Source of the DNA: Anaerolineae bacterium
Lineage (GTDB): Bacteria; Chloroflexota; Anaerolineae; Aggregatilineales; Phototrophicaceae
DNA: 63,363 bases
Direction of reading: 5' to 3'
Assembly (NCBI GenBank): GCA_022843385.1
Contig: JALHNT010000042.1
Span: forward strand, 1-63,363
Below, piece by piece: positions 44,258 to 53,194 of this stretch. The notes under the pieces are model-generated. The model searched no databases. It worked only from the letters and a program-made list of their open reading frames with translations, and was not told the DNA's origin. Every line of letters starts with the position of its first letter. Position 1 is the stretch's first letter. The position numbers and the translations under genes were made by a program.

Positions 44258-45292
44258 TCACGCCGCCGGGGGCCGGGCTGCTCTGGCATGATCCGGCGGA
44301 CTGGCTCCGGCCTGGATGAGGCGCTGCTCCGCCCGCCGTAGCTGCCAGACGACCAGCAGCGCATAGACGATCAGGCTTAACCCAGCCGAGAGCAGTTCCA
44401 ACCAGCCTTCATCAATAGCCCCCATCAGACGTTGACTGACTATCACGCCATTGTCAATCATGGTTCCGCCTATGGAGACCAACACGAGACCCATGCGGTC
44501 AACAGTCATTTGCAGCCAGCCGCTTTCCAATGCCATCCACCAGCGATCCAGACGAAGGCTATAGATAATCACCCACAGGACAAAGCCGACCAACAGGACA
44601 TTACCCGCCGTCACGCCCATCCGGTGAGCCATACCCATGACTATTGCCATCCCACTGCTGCGCCGGTTCACCGAGGCCATTACACCGCTGGCAGCGGTCA
44701 GACACAGATTAAGGATGGTCAAGGCTGTGACAAACAGGATGGCAAGCAGCGTAAACGCCGGGTCGAGTGCCAAGATAGGCACATCGCTGCTCATACTCGC
44801 ACTCAAAAATCTGAGCTGGGCTGCAACCCATACCAACGCGCCGACCCGAAACAGCGCCAGTAGGGCATAACTCGGCAACTGCTACCGTACTACCGCCTGC
44901 CATTTGCCCCGCGCCACCCGGCGGGCATCCACGCCGGTCAGGATCAGCGCGTCCCAGGTCTGGCCGGTATGCTCCCGCACCAGGCTGTTGACGCTCAGGC
45001 TGAGGCTTTGCAGCAGCAGGATGTAATGCCAGAAGGTCACCAGCACCACATGGATCACACCCCAGTTGGTGATCTGGCTCAACGTATCGCTCGCTGGTTC
45101 GCGCCGTAACAAGATCAGGACAAAAAAGAAAACGGTAATGCCCAGGCTGAACACGAATTGATAACCCAGCAGCAGCCTTCCGGCCTAGCGGAGCAGGAAG
45201 CCCGGCGCGGTCTGGCTCCGCTGCAAATATAACCGCTCGGCCTGAGCCACTGGATTATCCAAGGGCTGAAACAACGTGTTTATCAGCCACAT
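44258..45292 (-). pseudogene. ABC-2-type permease interrupted by two in-frame amber codons
   Basis: Reading one phase from the ATG at 45292 gives about 344 codons that look like one membrane protein, broken by TAG twice: in LLR-stop-AGRLLLGYQ (about 45184) and in KWQAVVR-stop-QLPSYALL (44884-44882). The central part, TWDALILTGVDARRVARGKW, matches the coupling segment of ABC-2 permeases. Several transmembrane helices flank it. Both stops could come from Trp TGG by a single G-to-A change. No cognate ATPase is adjacent. Other genes here end in TAG, so recoding is unlikely and decay is favoured. Confidence 0.68.
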
Positions 45293-45350
45293 CAAGGGCG
45301 TTCTCATCGACAGTATTGCGGCAGGACATGCACGCTGTATCCTGGGTGCG

Positions 45351-45752
45351 TCAGCCGCGCGGCTTTTTTCGGGCGGCTTTGCTCTCGGCCAGGCTCAGAT
45401 TCTCGGCGACGCGAAACTGGGCGATACGAGTGATGAGGTTGAGCGGCAGCGGTTGGCTGAAGGGGAAATGGATCGAGCCTTTGGTCTGTTCATAGGCGGA
45501 TAATTCATCGCGAAAGGTTTCGACCACGCCGGCTGACCCTGGATAAAAGCCGATATGGTTCTTCCAGGCGGCGAAATGAACCAGATTGCCCTTGAGGGCG
45601 AAAGTCGGCATCTGGTAACTGATCTTCTCCACCGCGTCTGGGGCAGCAGCCTGGATGGTCGCCCGCAGGCTTTGCAGCAGGCGTTGGATGTCTTCGGGGA
45701 AGGTGGCGATGTAGGCATCTATCGATGCAAATCCGGTCTTTGTGTTGTCCAT
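45351..45752 (-). CDS. DUF1801 family protein (YdhG-like)
   Basis: A 133-aa protein of the DUF1801 fold: FASIDAYIATFPEDIQRLLQSLRATIQAAAP, EKISYQMPTFALKGNLVHFAAWKNHIGFYPG, and YEQTKGSIHFPFSQPLPLNLI. This is the complete family length and motif order. Members are linked to iron-chaperone-like or unknown roles. The ATG at 45752 has AAGGATC upstream; a TTG one codon earlier is also open. Confidence 0.9.
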   Translation of the reverse strand: MDNTKTGFASIDAYIATFPEDIQRLLQSLRATIQAAAPDAVEKISYQMPTFALKGNLVHFAAWKNHIGFYPGSAGVVETFRDELSAYEQTKGSIHFPFSQPLPLNLITRIAQFRVAENLSLAESKAARKKPRG

Positions 45753-45784
45753 CAAATGATCCTTGATTACAGCCTAAACCCGGC

Positions 45785-46876
45785 TCAGATATTCACCTGA
45801 AGCGCATCCAGCACCCGATCAATCGGGTTAAAAATGGTCGAGAGATTGGAGCCGGCGAAGAGCAGCCCAATCGCCTTGTTTTCGGTTCCATCAACGATTA
45901 GAGACCCCGAATCGCCTCCCTGGCTCATGGGGGTGGTGATGATCTGGCCGGTGAAGCGGGCAGTGCGGCCGCCGTAGGCCACGTTGACAGTGGCGTTCAG
46001 CAGCGTCACGGTGCCTTCGGTGTAGCCAGTGGTGCGGCCCGACTTGCGCACTTTCATGCCCAGCGCTGCCGGTTTGGTGCCACTGACTGCACCAATGCCG
46101 AGCAGTTGACCGCTGAACTGGTTGGGATCGTTGGGTTTTGCCAGCGCTGCATCGACCTCATTAGTCGGCGTCTGGGCGACAGCATCGACTGTCTGGGCGG
46201 ATTGGTTGGGTGTGGGGGTGCTGACAGGGGCGACACGGCGGCCTGAACCAAGTACGGCCGCCAGACTATTCACCAGCGCCACCACCACGCTGAGAATGTC
46301 ACAACTGCCCGGCTGTCCTCCGCCACCGGTTGGCGGGGGTTGGGGGGGCGGCTGTGGTGGAGGAGTTACTGGGTCATCGACATAACGCAGGGCGATGAAA
46401 CGCTCCAGCCGCGCCACCACATCCGCCGGGTTCTGACCGCCATCAGTGGGGCCGGGTTGCAGGATGGCGTCGCCGACGAGGGCATTGTTGCTATTCGCCA
46501 GCACATGATTATTAGAGAGGATGAGCTTTTCGCCCGTGCGCCGGTCGGTGACAATGGCACCGAGCGTACCGGCCGTGATCTTATAATGGCCGATGCTGAC
46601 GCCGCTGGGGATGACCGGACGAAAACGGTCACGCGGGCTGTCATAGGCGCGCAGATAACCCACTTCGACCACATCGGTGCGCACACCGTCGAGCTGCTTC
46701 GGCACCATGGCGTTAGCCGAGAGCGCGGCGACAGGCAGCTTTTGCTCGACCAATACCACCACCGATGGATCCCCGGTCTGGTTCTTCAGCCCAACCGCCA
46801 CACCGACGACGTTCGGTTTAGCGAGCAGCGACTCCTGGAACAGGCGTTGTGCCTGCAAGACCTCATTGATGGACAT
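45785..46876 (-). CDS. Trypsin-like serine protease family protein with Pro-rich insert
   Basis: A 363-aa chymotrypsin-fold protein resembling NAL1-type proteases. The His motif is LILSNNHVLANSN (about residue 122), and the nucleophile Ser is in MSQGGDSGSLIVD (about 322). The catalytic Asp cannot be fixed by eye. Between them is an inserted segment with a Pro/Gly-rich linker (PPPQPPPQPPPTGGGG). No signal peptide is visible, so the location is uncertain. GGAGG precedes the ATG at 46876. Confidence 0.8.
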   Translation of the reverse strand: MSINEVLQAQRLFQESLLAKPNVVGVAVGLKNQTGDPSVVVLVEQKLPVAALSANAMVPKQLDGVRTDVVEVGYLRAYDSPRDRFRPVIPSGVSIGHYKITAGTLGAIVTDRRTGEKLILSNNHVLANSNNALVGDAILQPGPTDGGQNPADVVARLERFIALRYVDDPVTPPPQPPPQPPPTGGGGQPGSCDILSVVVALVNSLAAVLGSGRRVAPVSTPTPNQSAQTVDAVAQTPTNEVDAALAKPNDPNQFSGQLLGIGAVSGTKPAALGMKVRKSGRTTGYTEGTVTLLNATVNVAYGGRTARFTGQIITTPMSQGGDSGSLIVDGTENKAIGLLFAGSNLSTIFNPIDRVLDALQVNI

Positions 46877-47075
46877 GGGTTATGCCTCCGCTGACGAAGA
46901 TAGCCTGCGGGTATTGTAGCATGAGTTTGCGGAGCGCGTGTTTCAGCCGGCGCGCTTCTGCACAGATGGGGTGTGGCACGGGGCGTGGACTCTATTGGTA
47001 CGCGTGGGCGTATTTGCCGGACACCGGCGGGCTGGTTATGCTTCGCTCGCAAGATACCACCAGGCGACAGACACC

Positions 47076-48371
47076 GTGCAAGCATCCATCGACCAACACT
47101 ATCGTCATAACTTCGCAATGAACGTCCTCGGCGGTGCCTTCTTCGGTCTGGCGATGGGCTTCGCCTCCGCCGTCACCGTCATTCCACTGTTCGTCTCCAC
47201 CCTGACCGACTCGACTATTCTGATCGGGCTGATCGGCTCGATCCAGTTGATCGGTTCGCAGCTCCCCCAGGTGTTGATGGTAGCGCGGGCAGCCGGGCTG
47301 CGACGTTACAAACCACTGGCAGCGGTGATGTCGATACAGGAACGAGTTCCCTTCCTCGGCCTGATGCTGCTGGCGCTGTTCAGCACCCAGTTCAGCGCGG
47401 GGCTGACGCTGGCGCTGTGTTACGCGCTGTTCATCTGGCATTCGCTGGGCATTGGTCTGACAGCCATCCCCTACCAGAGCATGATCAGCAAGATTTTCCC
47501 GGAGAAGCGGCGCGGCATCTTCCTCGGGACGCAAATGGCCTGTTTCAGCCTGCTCTCTGGTTTAGGCGCGATAGTCTCCGGCGCATGGCTGTCGAACATC
47601 CCATATCCCAACAATTACGCTCTGTGCTTCCTGGCCGCCAGCATCGCGCTGCTCATTTCATGGTACTTTTTGCTGCGGGTGCGGGAGCCGGAGCACGATG
47701 TGACAACACCACCCAGCCACGCCATCATCCCCTGGTCACGTCTGAGGCAGATCTGGCGTGAGAATGGCAACTTTCGCTGGTTCGTCCTGGCGCGGATGGG
47801 TGGGCAGTTCTTGTTGGTCGCGGTGAATTTCTTCTCAATATCCGCCATCCAACGCTTTGCCGTGAGCGAACAAACACTGGGGCTGATGACCGGGGTACTG
47901 TTTTTCGCACAGATCGCCGCCAGCCTGCTGGGTGGCTGGCTGGGGGATCATGCCGGACACCGGCTGGTGTTGATCGTGGGTGCCGGTCTGATGGGGCTGA
48001 GCTGTACACTGGCGGCCTTTGCGCCACAGGCGAACTGGTTTTTCGCGGTGTTCTTCTTCGGCGGCATGGGCAGCGCCATCCTGACAACCAACATCACGTC
48101 GATGACGATGGAATTCGGTCTGCCGGCGGAACGCCCGTATTACATCGGGTTGGCGAACACCGTGACAGCTTCGGCAGCCCTGGTCGCACCGTTTCTTTCT
48201 GGTGCCATCGTGGATCGATTGGGCTATCCGGCCATGTTCAGCTTCACTACCCTGGCCGGCTTGATGATGCTAGCGATCTTGCTGGTCTTCGTCATCGACC
48301 CGCGCCACCAGCGGCAACGCCGGAGCAATCCAACCACACAGGCGACGGCTCCACCGGCGCCTCATTCATAG
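47076..48371 (+). CDS. MFS transporter
   Basis: A 431-aa major facilitator with 12 predicted helices. The GTG at 47076 is preferred because the family sequence (DQHYRHNFAMNVLGGAFFGLA) begins just after it; the upstream open extension to 46938 is Arg/His/Cys-rich and unlike a protein start. Loop 2-3 is LPQVLMVARAAGLRRYKP and the second half has GGWLGDHAGHRLV. Substrate unknown. Its last 10 bp overlap the 3' end of the convergent FtsX-type permease gene. Confidence 0.85.
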   Translation: MQASIDQHYRHNFAMNVLGGAFFGLAMGFASAVTVIPLFVSTLTDSTILIGLIGSIQLIGSQLPQVLMVARAAGLRRYKPLAAVMSIQERVPFLGLMLLALFSTQFSAGLTLALCYALFIWHSLGIGLTAIPYQSMISKIFPEKRRGIFLGTQMACFSLLSGLGAIVSGAWLSNIPYPNNYALCFLAASIALLISWYFLLRVREPEHDVTTPPSHAIIPWSRLRQIWRENGNFRWFVLARMGGQFLLVAVNFFSISAIQRFAVSEQTLGLMTGVLFFAQIAASLLGGWLGDHAGHRLVLIVGAGLMGLSCTLAAFAPQANWFFAVFFFGGMGSAILTTNITSMTMEFGLPAERPYYIGLANTVTASAALVAPFLSGAIVDRLGYPAMFSFTTLAGLMMLAILLVFVIDPRHQRQRRSNPTTQATAPPAPHS

Positions 48372-51040
48372 CGCAGGACGCGCAGCACCGTCTCGCCGAT
48401 GGCGACGCGAGCGCTGAGGAGAGTGGCGATCCAGGCGATGACCACCGACGCCAGCAGCAGGCCGAACGTCAGCAGCGTAGCCTCGCGCGGTACCGGAATC
48501 GATGACCCCGCTCCCAACAACGTCAGCAGCGAGACGCCCAGCGAACTGAGCCCGACGCCGGTCAGCCCACCGACCAGCCCGATCACCGTGTTCTCCAGCA
48601 GGATGATGCGCAGCACTCGCCCACGCTTCAGCCCCAGCGCTTTGAGGATGCCGATCTGTTTGCGCCGTTCCAGGATGGTCAGCGAAACCGTGTTCGCCAT
48701 GATGACCGCAGCCGCCAGCAGCGACAACAGGCCGACGAGGGTCGGGATGGCGGCCAACTGGTCGATCAGCCGCGCCAGCAGCCCGTCGATGAACGAGACA
48801 TCGATGGCGAACATCAGCGGAATGGCGGTGATATTCGTCAGAAACTCGTTGAGATAAGCCGGGTCGATCTGGGCGACGTTCAGGCGGTAGCTGCGTTCAT
48901 CAGTGAGGGATTGGGGCGGGATGTAGGCGCTGGCGAGCGTCGGCGTCAGGCCATTGCTGCCGGTCACGATGCCGACCACTTCGTAATCGGCTGTCGTCCG
49001 CCCGACACGCAGAGTGACAATCGATCCCACGCTGATCCCGGCCTCTTCGAGCGAGGCGATCTCACGGGCGGCAGCCTCCAGCGCGGCCAGCTCCGAGAGG
49101 ACGATCACCCGCTGGCCGCGATCTTCCGGCGTCAGGTCGCGTCCGGCGATGAGGAAGCCACTGTTGAGCAGGGTATTGTTGGTATCGCGGGTCAGGATGC
49201 GCAGCCCCAGGGTGCGCTCTTCGTCATTCACCAGCAGCGGCGCACCATCGACGCGGGTGATGCGTCCAGTGTTCAGGTTCAACTGGGTGATGGCTTGCAC
49301 TCCCGGCTGGCTGCGCACGAGGGTGTCGATCACCGGCTGGACAAAGGCATCCGGCACCAGCGGGATAATCATGACATTGCCACCGAGAGTCTGGGCGAAT
49401 TGAAAGCGCACGATCTCACGCGCACCCAGGCCGAAGTAGCTGATGCTGCTGAGGGCGAACATGCCCGCCGAAAGCGCCAGCAGCGTCGTCGCGGTGCGGA
49501 TGCGCCGGCTGGAGAGATTGCGCAGCGCCAGCCGTAAATCGACCCAGCCCAGGGTCGGCAGCCGCCCGATCAACCAGACGATCAGCCACATCACGCCGAC
49601 CAGCAGACCGAGGAAGATGACCACACCCAGCACCGCCAGCACACCGACCAGCAGTGGGTTGAGTTCCAGACTGCCGGGGACGTACTCCAGCGCCGGAGCC
49701 ATGATGTTGCCGGAGACGATGCCCAGCACGATCACCACCACCAGCAGCGCGATCAGCGAGTGGAACAGACCGGCACGCGGGATATGGGTTTCGTTGGGGC
49801 GCAGCACAATGGCTGGACGCACCCGCGCCGCCAACAGCACCGGCAGCACACCAAAGACCATCGTCACCACCAGCCCCAGCGTCGAGCCATACAGGGCGGC
49901 TTCCGGGTAGAAGCGCCAGGGAATCGACTGCTGTAAGAAGGCTTCGCCGAACTGGTTGACCAGCCCGCTCATCAGCACCCCGGCCACCACGCCCAGGGCA
50001 CTGCCGAGGACGCCCAGCAGGAAGGCTTCGGTGATGAACAGCGCCGCCACCTGCTGCCCCTTCAGGCCGAAGGTCTTGAGCGCCGCGATCTCCATCGTCC
50101 GTCGCCCGACCAGCACCAGCATGGTATTCATGATGCCAACGCCGCCGATCAGCAGCGCTCCCAGCCCCATCGCTACGATGAAGCGCCCCAGCAGATCCGC
50201 CAGTTCACGGTTGCGTTCCAGCAGCCAGGGCGTGGCGCTCATGTTCGGCACGCGAAAGTCCTGCAACAACTCAAAAGCGGCGGCTTCGATGTCGGCGCTG
50301 GTCGAGCCATCCGGCAGGACAATGCCGATGAAATTGGGTGCCGGGCTGAGGCTGAGGGTGGAGGCCACGCTGCGGTCAAAGTAGGCAAAGCCGAAGAAGG
50401 CCGCCAGCAGGTTGTTGATGCTGGCTTCGCTCTCGGTGGGGACGATGCCAGTGACGGTGAAGAGCTGCTCGGTGCCGCTGACGCGCACGCTGTCGCCGAC
50501 CTTCAACTGCTGCGCCTCGGCCAGATTCTGGCTGATGACCAGTTCGTTACCGCCCTTGAGCAGTTCGCGCAGCGGCACACCGGCAGGATCGAGCGCCAGG
50601 ATGTCGCCGGAAATCGAGAAGGTCTGCGGATCGATCAGGAACGAGCTGGTGAATTGTGGGCGACCAAACCCCTGCTGCACAACGGGCGTGATCTGGATGT
50701 TGCTGAGCAGGGTATAGGCCGTCATGCTGGCCTCTCTGGCCTGCGTCCACTCCTCCAGGGATCGCACCTGCCAGTCCTGAAACACCGAGCGCTCATCCGC
50801 GCCGCGCTGGAACGTGCCGGCGAATGGGCCGAAATCAAAGACCATGCTCAGGTTGATGTCACCATGATTGTACTGGCGCAGATTACTGACCAGGGCATCG
50901 CTGATCGCCAGCCCCAGACTGCGCAGCGCGACGACGGTGGCGACGCCAGCCGCGACGCAGAACAGGGCGAAGGTGGTCCAGTGACCGCTGTGACGGAGGT
51001 GGGTGAAGGCATAGCGCAGGTAAAAACCGAGTGGTGTCAT
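48362..51040 (-). CDS. FtsX/MacB-type ABC transporter permease, duplicated (two-unit) form
   Basis: An 892-aa permease. The ATG at 51040 (MTPLGFYLRYAFTHLRHSG) is chosen; the upstream extension is not family-like. An N-terminal helix is followed by a MacB-periplasmic-core-like region (about 45-270), an FtsX domain with three helices (about 280-410), a middle helix pair (about 430-500), a second periplasmic region (about 520-770) and a second FtsX domain (about 780-890) with the typical ERRKQIGILKALGLKRGRV motif. Such proteins need a LolD/MacB-type ATPase, but none is adjacent. Convergent overlap with the MFS gene. Confidence 0.88.
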   Translation of the reverse strand: MTPLGFYLRYAFTHLRHSGHWTTFALFCVAAGVATVVALRSLGLAISDALVSNLRQYNHGDINLSMVFDFGPFAGTFQRGADERSVFQDWQVRSLEEWTQAREASMTAYTLLSNIQITPVVQQGFGRPQFTSSFLIDPQTFSISGDILALDPAGVPLRELLKGGNELVISQNLAEAQQLKVGDSVRVSGTEQLFTVTGIVPTESEASINNLLAAFFGFAYFDRSVASTLSLSPAPNFIGIVLPDGSTSADIEAAAFELLQDFRVPNMSATPWLLERNRELADLLGRFIVAMGLGALLIGGVGIMNTMLVLVGRRTMEIAALKTFGLKGQQVAALFITEAFLLGVLGSALGVVAGVLMSGLVNQFGEAFLQQSIPWRFYPEAALYGSTLGLVVTMVFGVLPVLLAARVRPAIVLRPNETHIPRAGLFHSLIALLVVVIVLGIVSGNIMAPALEYVPGSLELNPLLVGVLAVLGVVIFLGLLVGVMWLIVWLIGRLPTLGWVDLRLALRNLSSRRIRTATTLLALSAGMFALSSISYFGLGAREIVRFQFAQTLGGNVMIIPLVPDAFVQPVIDTLVRSQPGVQAITQLNLNTGRITRVDGAPLLVNDEERTLGLRILTRDTNNTLLNSGFLIAGRDLTPEDRGQRVIVLSELAALEAAAREIASLEEAGISVGSIVTLRVGRTTADYEVVGIVTGSNGLTPTLASAYIPPQSLTDERSYRLNVAQIDPAYLNEFLTNITAIPLMFAIDVSFIDGLLARLIDQLAAIPTLVGLLSLLAAAVIMANTVSLTILERRKQIGILKALGLKRGRVLRIILLENTVIGLVGGLTGVGLSSLGVSLLTLLGAGSSIPVPREATLLTFGLLLASVVIAWIATLLSARVAIGETVLRVLRYE

Positions 51041-51208
51041 CCGGGTGATCTCGTCTTGCCAACAGTCGTTCGCATTGTAGCACAGACTGGGTGAGCGACC
51101 TTTGCTAAATCTTAAAGCCAGATGAGTTCCCAAATTTGCCAAGCTGTGCTTTAATGGTGGAAAAGATACCCGTCCCTTATTTGCATTTTTCCACAAGGAG
51201 ATACCCAC

Positions 51209-52234
51209 ATGCTTCCCCTGCGACTCCGCCTCCTCATCCTGACTGTGATCCTCAGTCTACTGCTGGCGCTGGTTCCGGCGGCTCTGGCACAGGATGAGAC
51301 TGAATGCGGTGATTTCACGCTGATCGAAATTGGCGATACCGTAAGCGATGAAATCACCAATCGCACGACCGCGCTGGCCTGGTGTTTCCTGGGCTTTGAA
51401 GGCGACCAGATCGTTGTGACTAGCGAAGCCACCGACGGCGACCTGGATACCTATCTCTACATCACCGATGCTGCCATCGAAACGACTTTTGCTGAAAACG
51501 ACAATGTTTCGCGCCGCGTTACCGACTCAGAAATCGAGTATACGATTGAGGAAGACGGCACCTATCTCATCATCGTCAGTCGCGTTGATGGCGAAGACGG
51601 CGATACCACCGGCGAATTCGAATTGACGCTGGAAGGCGAACGCGCCGAGCGCGACAACGGTGGCGGTACAGTGGGCGGCGGCGAGGTCGAACCCGGCGTC
51701 TTTGAGATGGCTGATGGACTGGTGACGGTCAATTACCCGGATGATCTCGAACTGAGCGAAGATAGCAGCGGCAGCCTGCTGGCGCTTTCCAATGACCGCC
51801 GCGCCGTCGATAAGACGTACGATGAACTGGATGAAGGCGAATTCAAGGTCTCAGTGGAGTATTATACCGGCGATGTGATCCAGGCCATCCCGGATGCGCT
51901 GGCGGAAAATGCGGACAATGCCGATCTGATTGACCAGTTCGGCGAAGATGCCTCCCCGTACTATGTGCTGTATTTTGAACTGCTGCTACACCCCAGCGCC
52001 ACCATCAGCGAAGACCTGGAAGAAGTGGAACTGGGTGATGTCACCGCGACCAAGATGGTGCTGGAACACGAAGACCTGGATGTGCAGTCGATCATCTATG
52101 CCTTCGAAATGCCGCGCCTGGGGGATTACATGGCGGTGGTCGGGCATGTCAATGGTGGGCGGCGCGACGTAGGCGACCTGGATGATCTGCTGGTTCAGAT
52201 TGTCGAGGACATGGAATTCGCTCGTCGTCGTTAA
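51209..52234 (+). CDS. Secreted acidic protein with pre-peptidase-like domain
   Basis: A 341-aa exported protein. A signal peptide ends at ALAQ (residue 27) with core LLILTVILSLLLALVPAA. Residues about 35-145 resemble a bacterial pre-peptidase C-terminal (PPC) beta-sandwich: DLDTYLYITD, YTIEEDGTYLIIVSR, GEFELTLEGE. A Gly-rich linker (about 152-163) leads to a second domain (about 165-335) of unknown type. The protein is strongly acidic (many Asp/Glu). AAGGAGAT precedes the ATG, an excellent ribosome site, and an efficient terminator follows, so a well-expressed single-gene unit is likely. Confidence 0.8.
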   Translation: MLPLRLRLLILTVILSLLLALVPAALAQDETECGDFTLIEIGDTVSDEITNRTTALAWCFLGFEGDQIVVTSEATDGDLDTYLYITDAAIETTFAENDNVSRRVTDSEIEYTIEEDGTYLIIVSRVDGEDGDTTGEFELTLEGERAERDNGGGTVGGGEVEPGVFEMADGLVTVNYPDDLELSEDSSGSLLALSNDRRAVDKTYDELDEGEFKVSVEYYTGDVIQAIPDALAENADNADLIDQFGEDASPYYVLYFELLLHPSATISEDLEEVELGDVTATKMVLEHEDLDVQSIIYAFEMPRLGDYMAVVGHVNGGRRDVGDLDDLLVQIVEDMEFARRR

Positions 52235-52363
52235 GCGGACCGCTCGGCATTTGGTCGATGCGATAATCCGGAGCTGGGCAACAGACAGAGGTTTCTCCGG
52301 CGCGTTGCCCAGCGCGAAACAGCGCCTATCTGGTGAGCGACGAGCAGCACGTTAGGACACTTG

Positions 52364-52396
52364 ACAGGGGCGGCCAACCGGTTCGCCCCTGTTTTA
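52364..52396 (+). terminator. Strong intrinsic terminator of the secreted-protein gene
   Basis: A 9-bp perfect stem ACAGGGGCG/CGCCCCTGT (52364-52372 with 52384-52392) around an 11-nt loop, followed by TTTTATT. It overlaps the stop codon of the convergent arginase-like gene. Confidence 0.85.
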
Positions 52397-53191
52397 TTCC
52401 GGGTTCGTGATGCCGGCAGCGCCCCGCGCCAGCCGAAGTGTCTGCTGCAAGGCGACATCCGCCCCGGGACGCCCCCCATCGTAGAGGCTGAACAATACAC
52501 CGATGATCCGTGCCCGCTGCCGCACCTGTGCCAGCGTCGTCAGAATGTCATGGACACCGGGACCGGAGAGTTCCGGGTAGGCCAGCGCCGGCATCTCGGT
52601 CGCGTTCACCACATCGATATCGAGATGGATGTAGAGCGGCTTCCCCGGCCAATCCGTCTGCGATAAATCACTCACCCGCGGTAAATGCCTCACCTGACTA
52701 TTCGCCAGTGCCTCGCCCTCAGCCGGGTCGAGGTTGCGGGCATCGGTGAGGGTGATGGCACTTTCGGCGATTGGCTTCAGCCCCACCCCCTCCATCCAGC
52801 GCTGATCGCCACGCCCGACCAGCATCGCCAGCGGCATCCCGCCCAGAAAACCAGAGAGGGTGGTTTCCGGCGTGTTAAAGTCACCGTGCGCATCGTACCA
52901 CAGCACTTCCGGCTGATAGCTTTCCAATCCCTTCATCGCTCCCAATGCGCTCACACAATCCGCCGCGAAGATCAGCGGCACCTGGCCGGGATGGGCGGCG
53001 ATGGTTTGCGCCAGCGCCCGGTTGACGGCCACAATCGGATCAGCGATGCCGGCAAAATCCGGCTGAACCTCGATCCATTCGGACTGAAGTTCACTGGCAA
53101 GACCGCTGTGCTGGATGGCATTGGTCTCGGTGCGCGACGGGATCAATTGACCGATGACGTAAGGTACGCTGATGCAGATATAACCGGTCAT
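52394..53191 (-). CDS. Arginase/agmatinase-family (ureohydrolase-like) protein
   Basis: A 265-aa ureohydrolase-fold protein. Metal-binding motifs are partly conserved: WYDAHGDFNTPE (Asp-His-Asp) and HLDIDVVNATEMPA (Asp-Asp). The first motif, normally GGDHS, reads AADCVSALG, so its metal-binding His is replaced by Cys; I recall GGDC variants in some family branches. The enzyme may use one metal or a different amidine-type substrate. It starts 3 bp after the stop of the upstream 338-aa unknown gene, so the two form an operon. Confidence 0.83.
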   Translation of the reverse strand: MTGYICISVPYVIGQLIPSRTETNAIQHSGLASELQSEWIEVQPDFAGIADPIVAVNRALAQTIAAHPGQVPLIFAADCVSALGAMKGLESYQPEVLWYDAHGDFNTPETTLSGFLGGMPLAMLVGRGDQRWMEGVGLKPIAESAITLTDARNLDPAEGEALANSQVRHLPRVSDLSQTDWPGKPLYIHLDIDVVNATEMPALAYPELSGPGVHDILTTLAQVRQRARIIGVLFSLYDGGRPGADVALQQTLRLARGAAGITNPE

Positions 53192-53194
53192 GGT

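Noticed and set aside
44258..45292. TAG codons as a sense codon (genetic code change)
   Set aside because: Several sound genes in the window end in TAG (for example the double-receiver kinase and the secreted protein at 11644), so TAG is a stop here.
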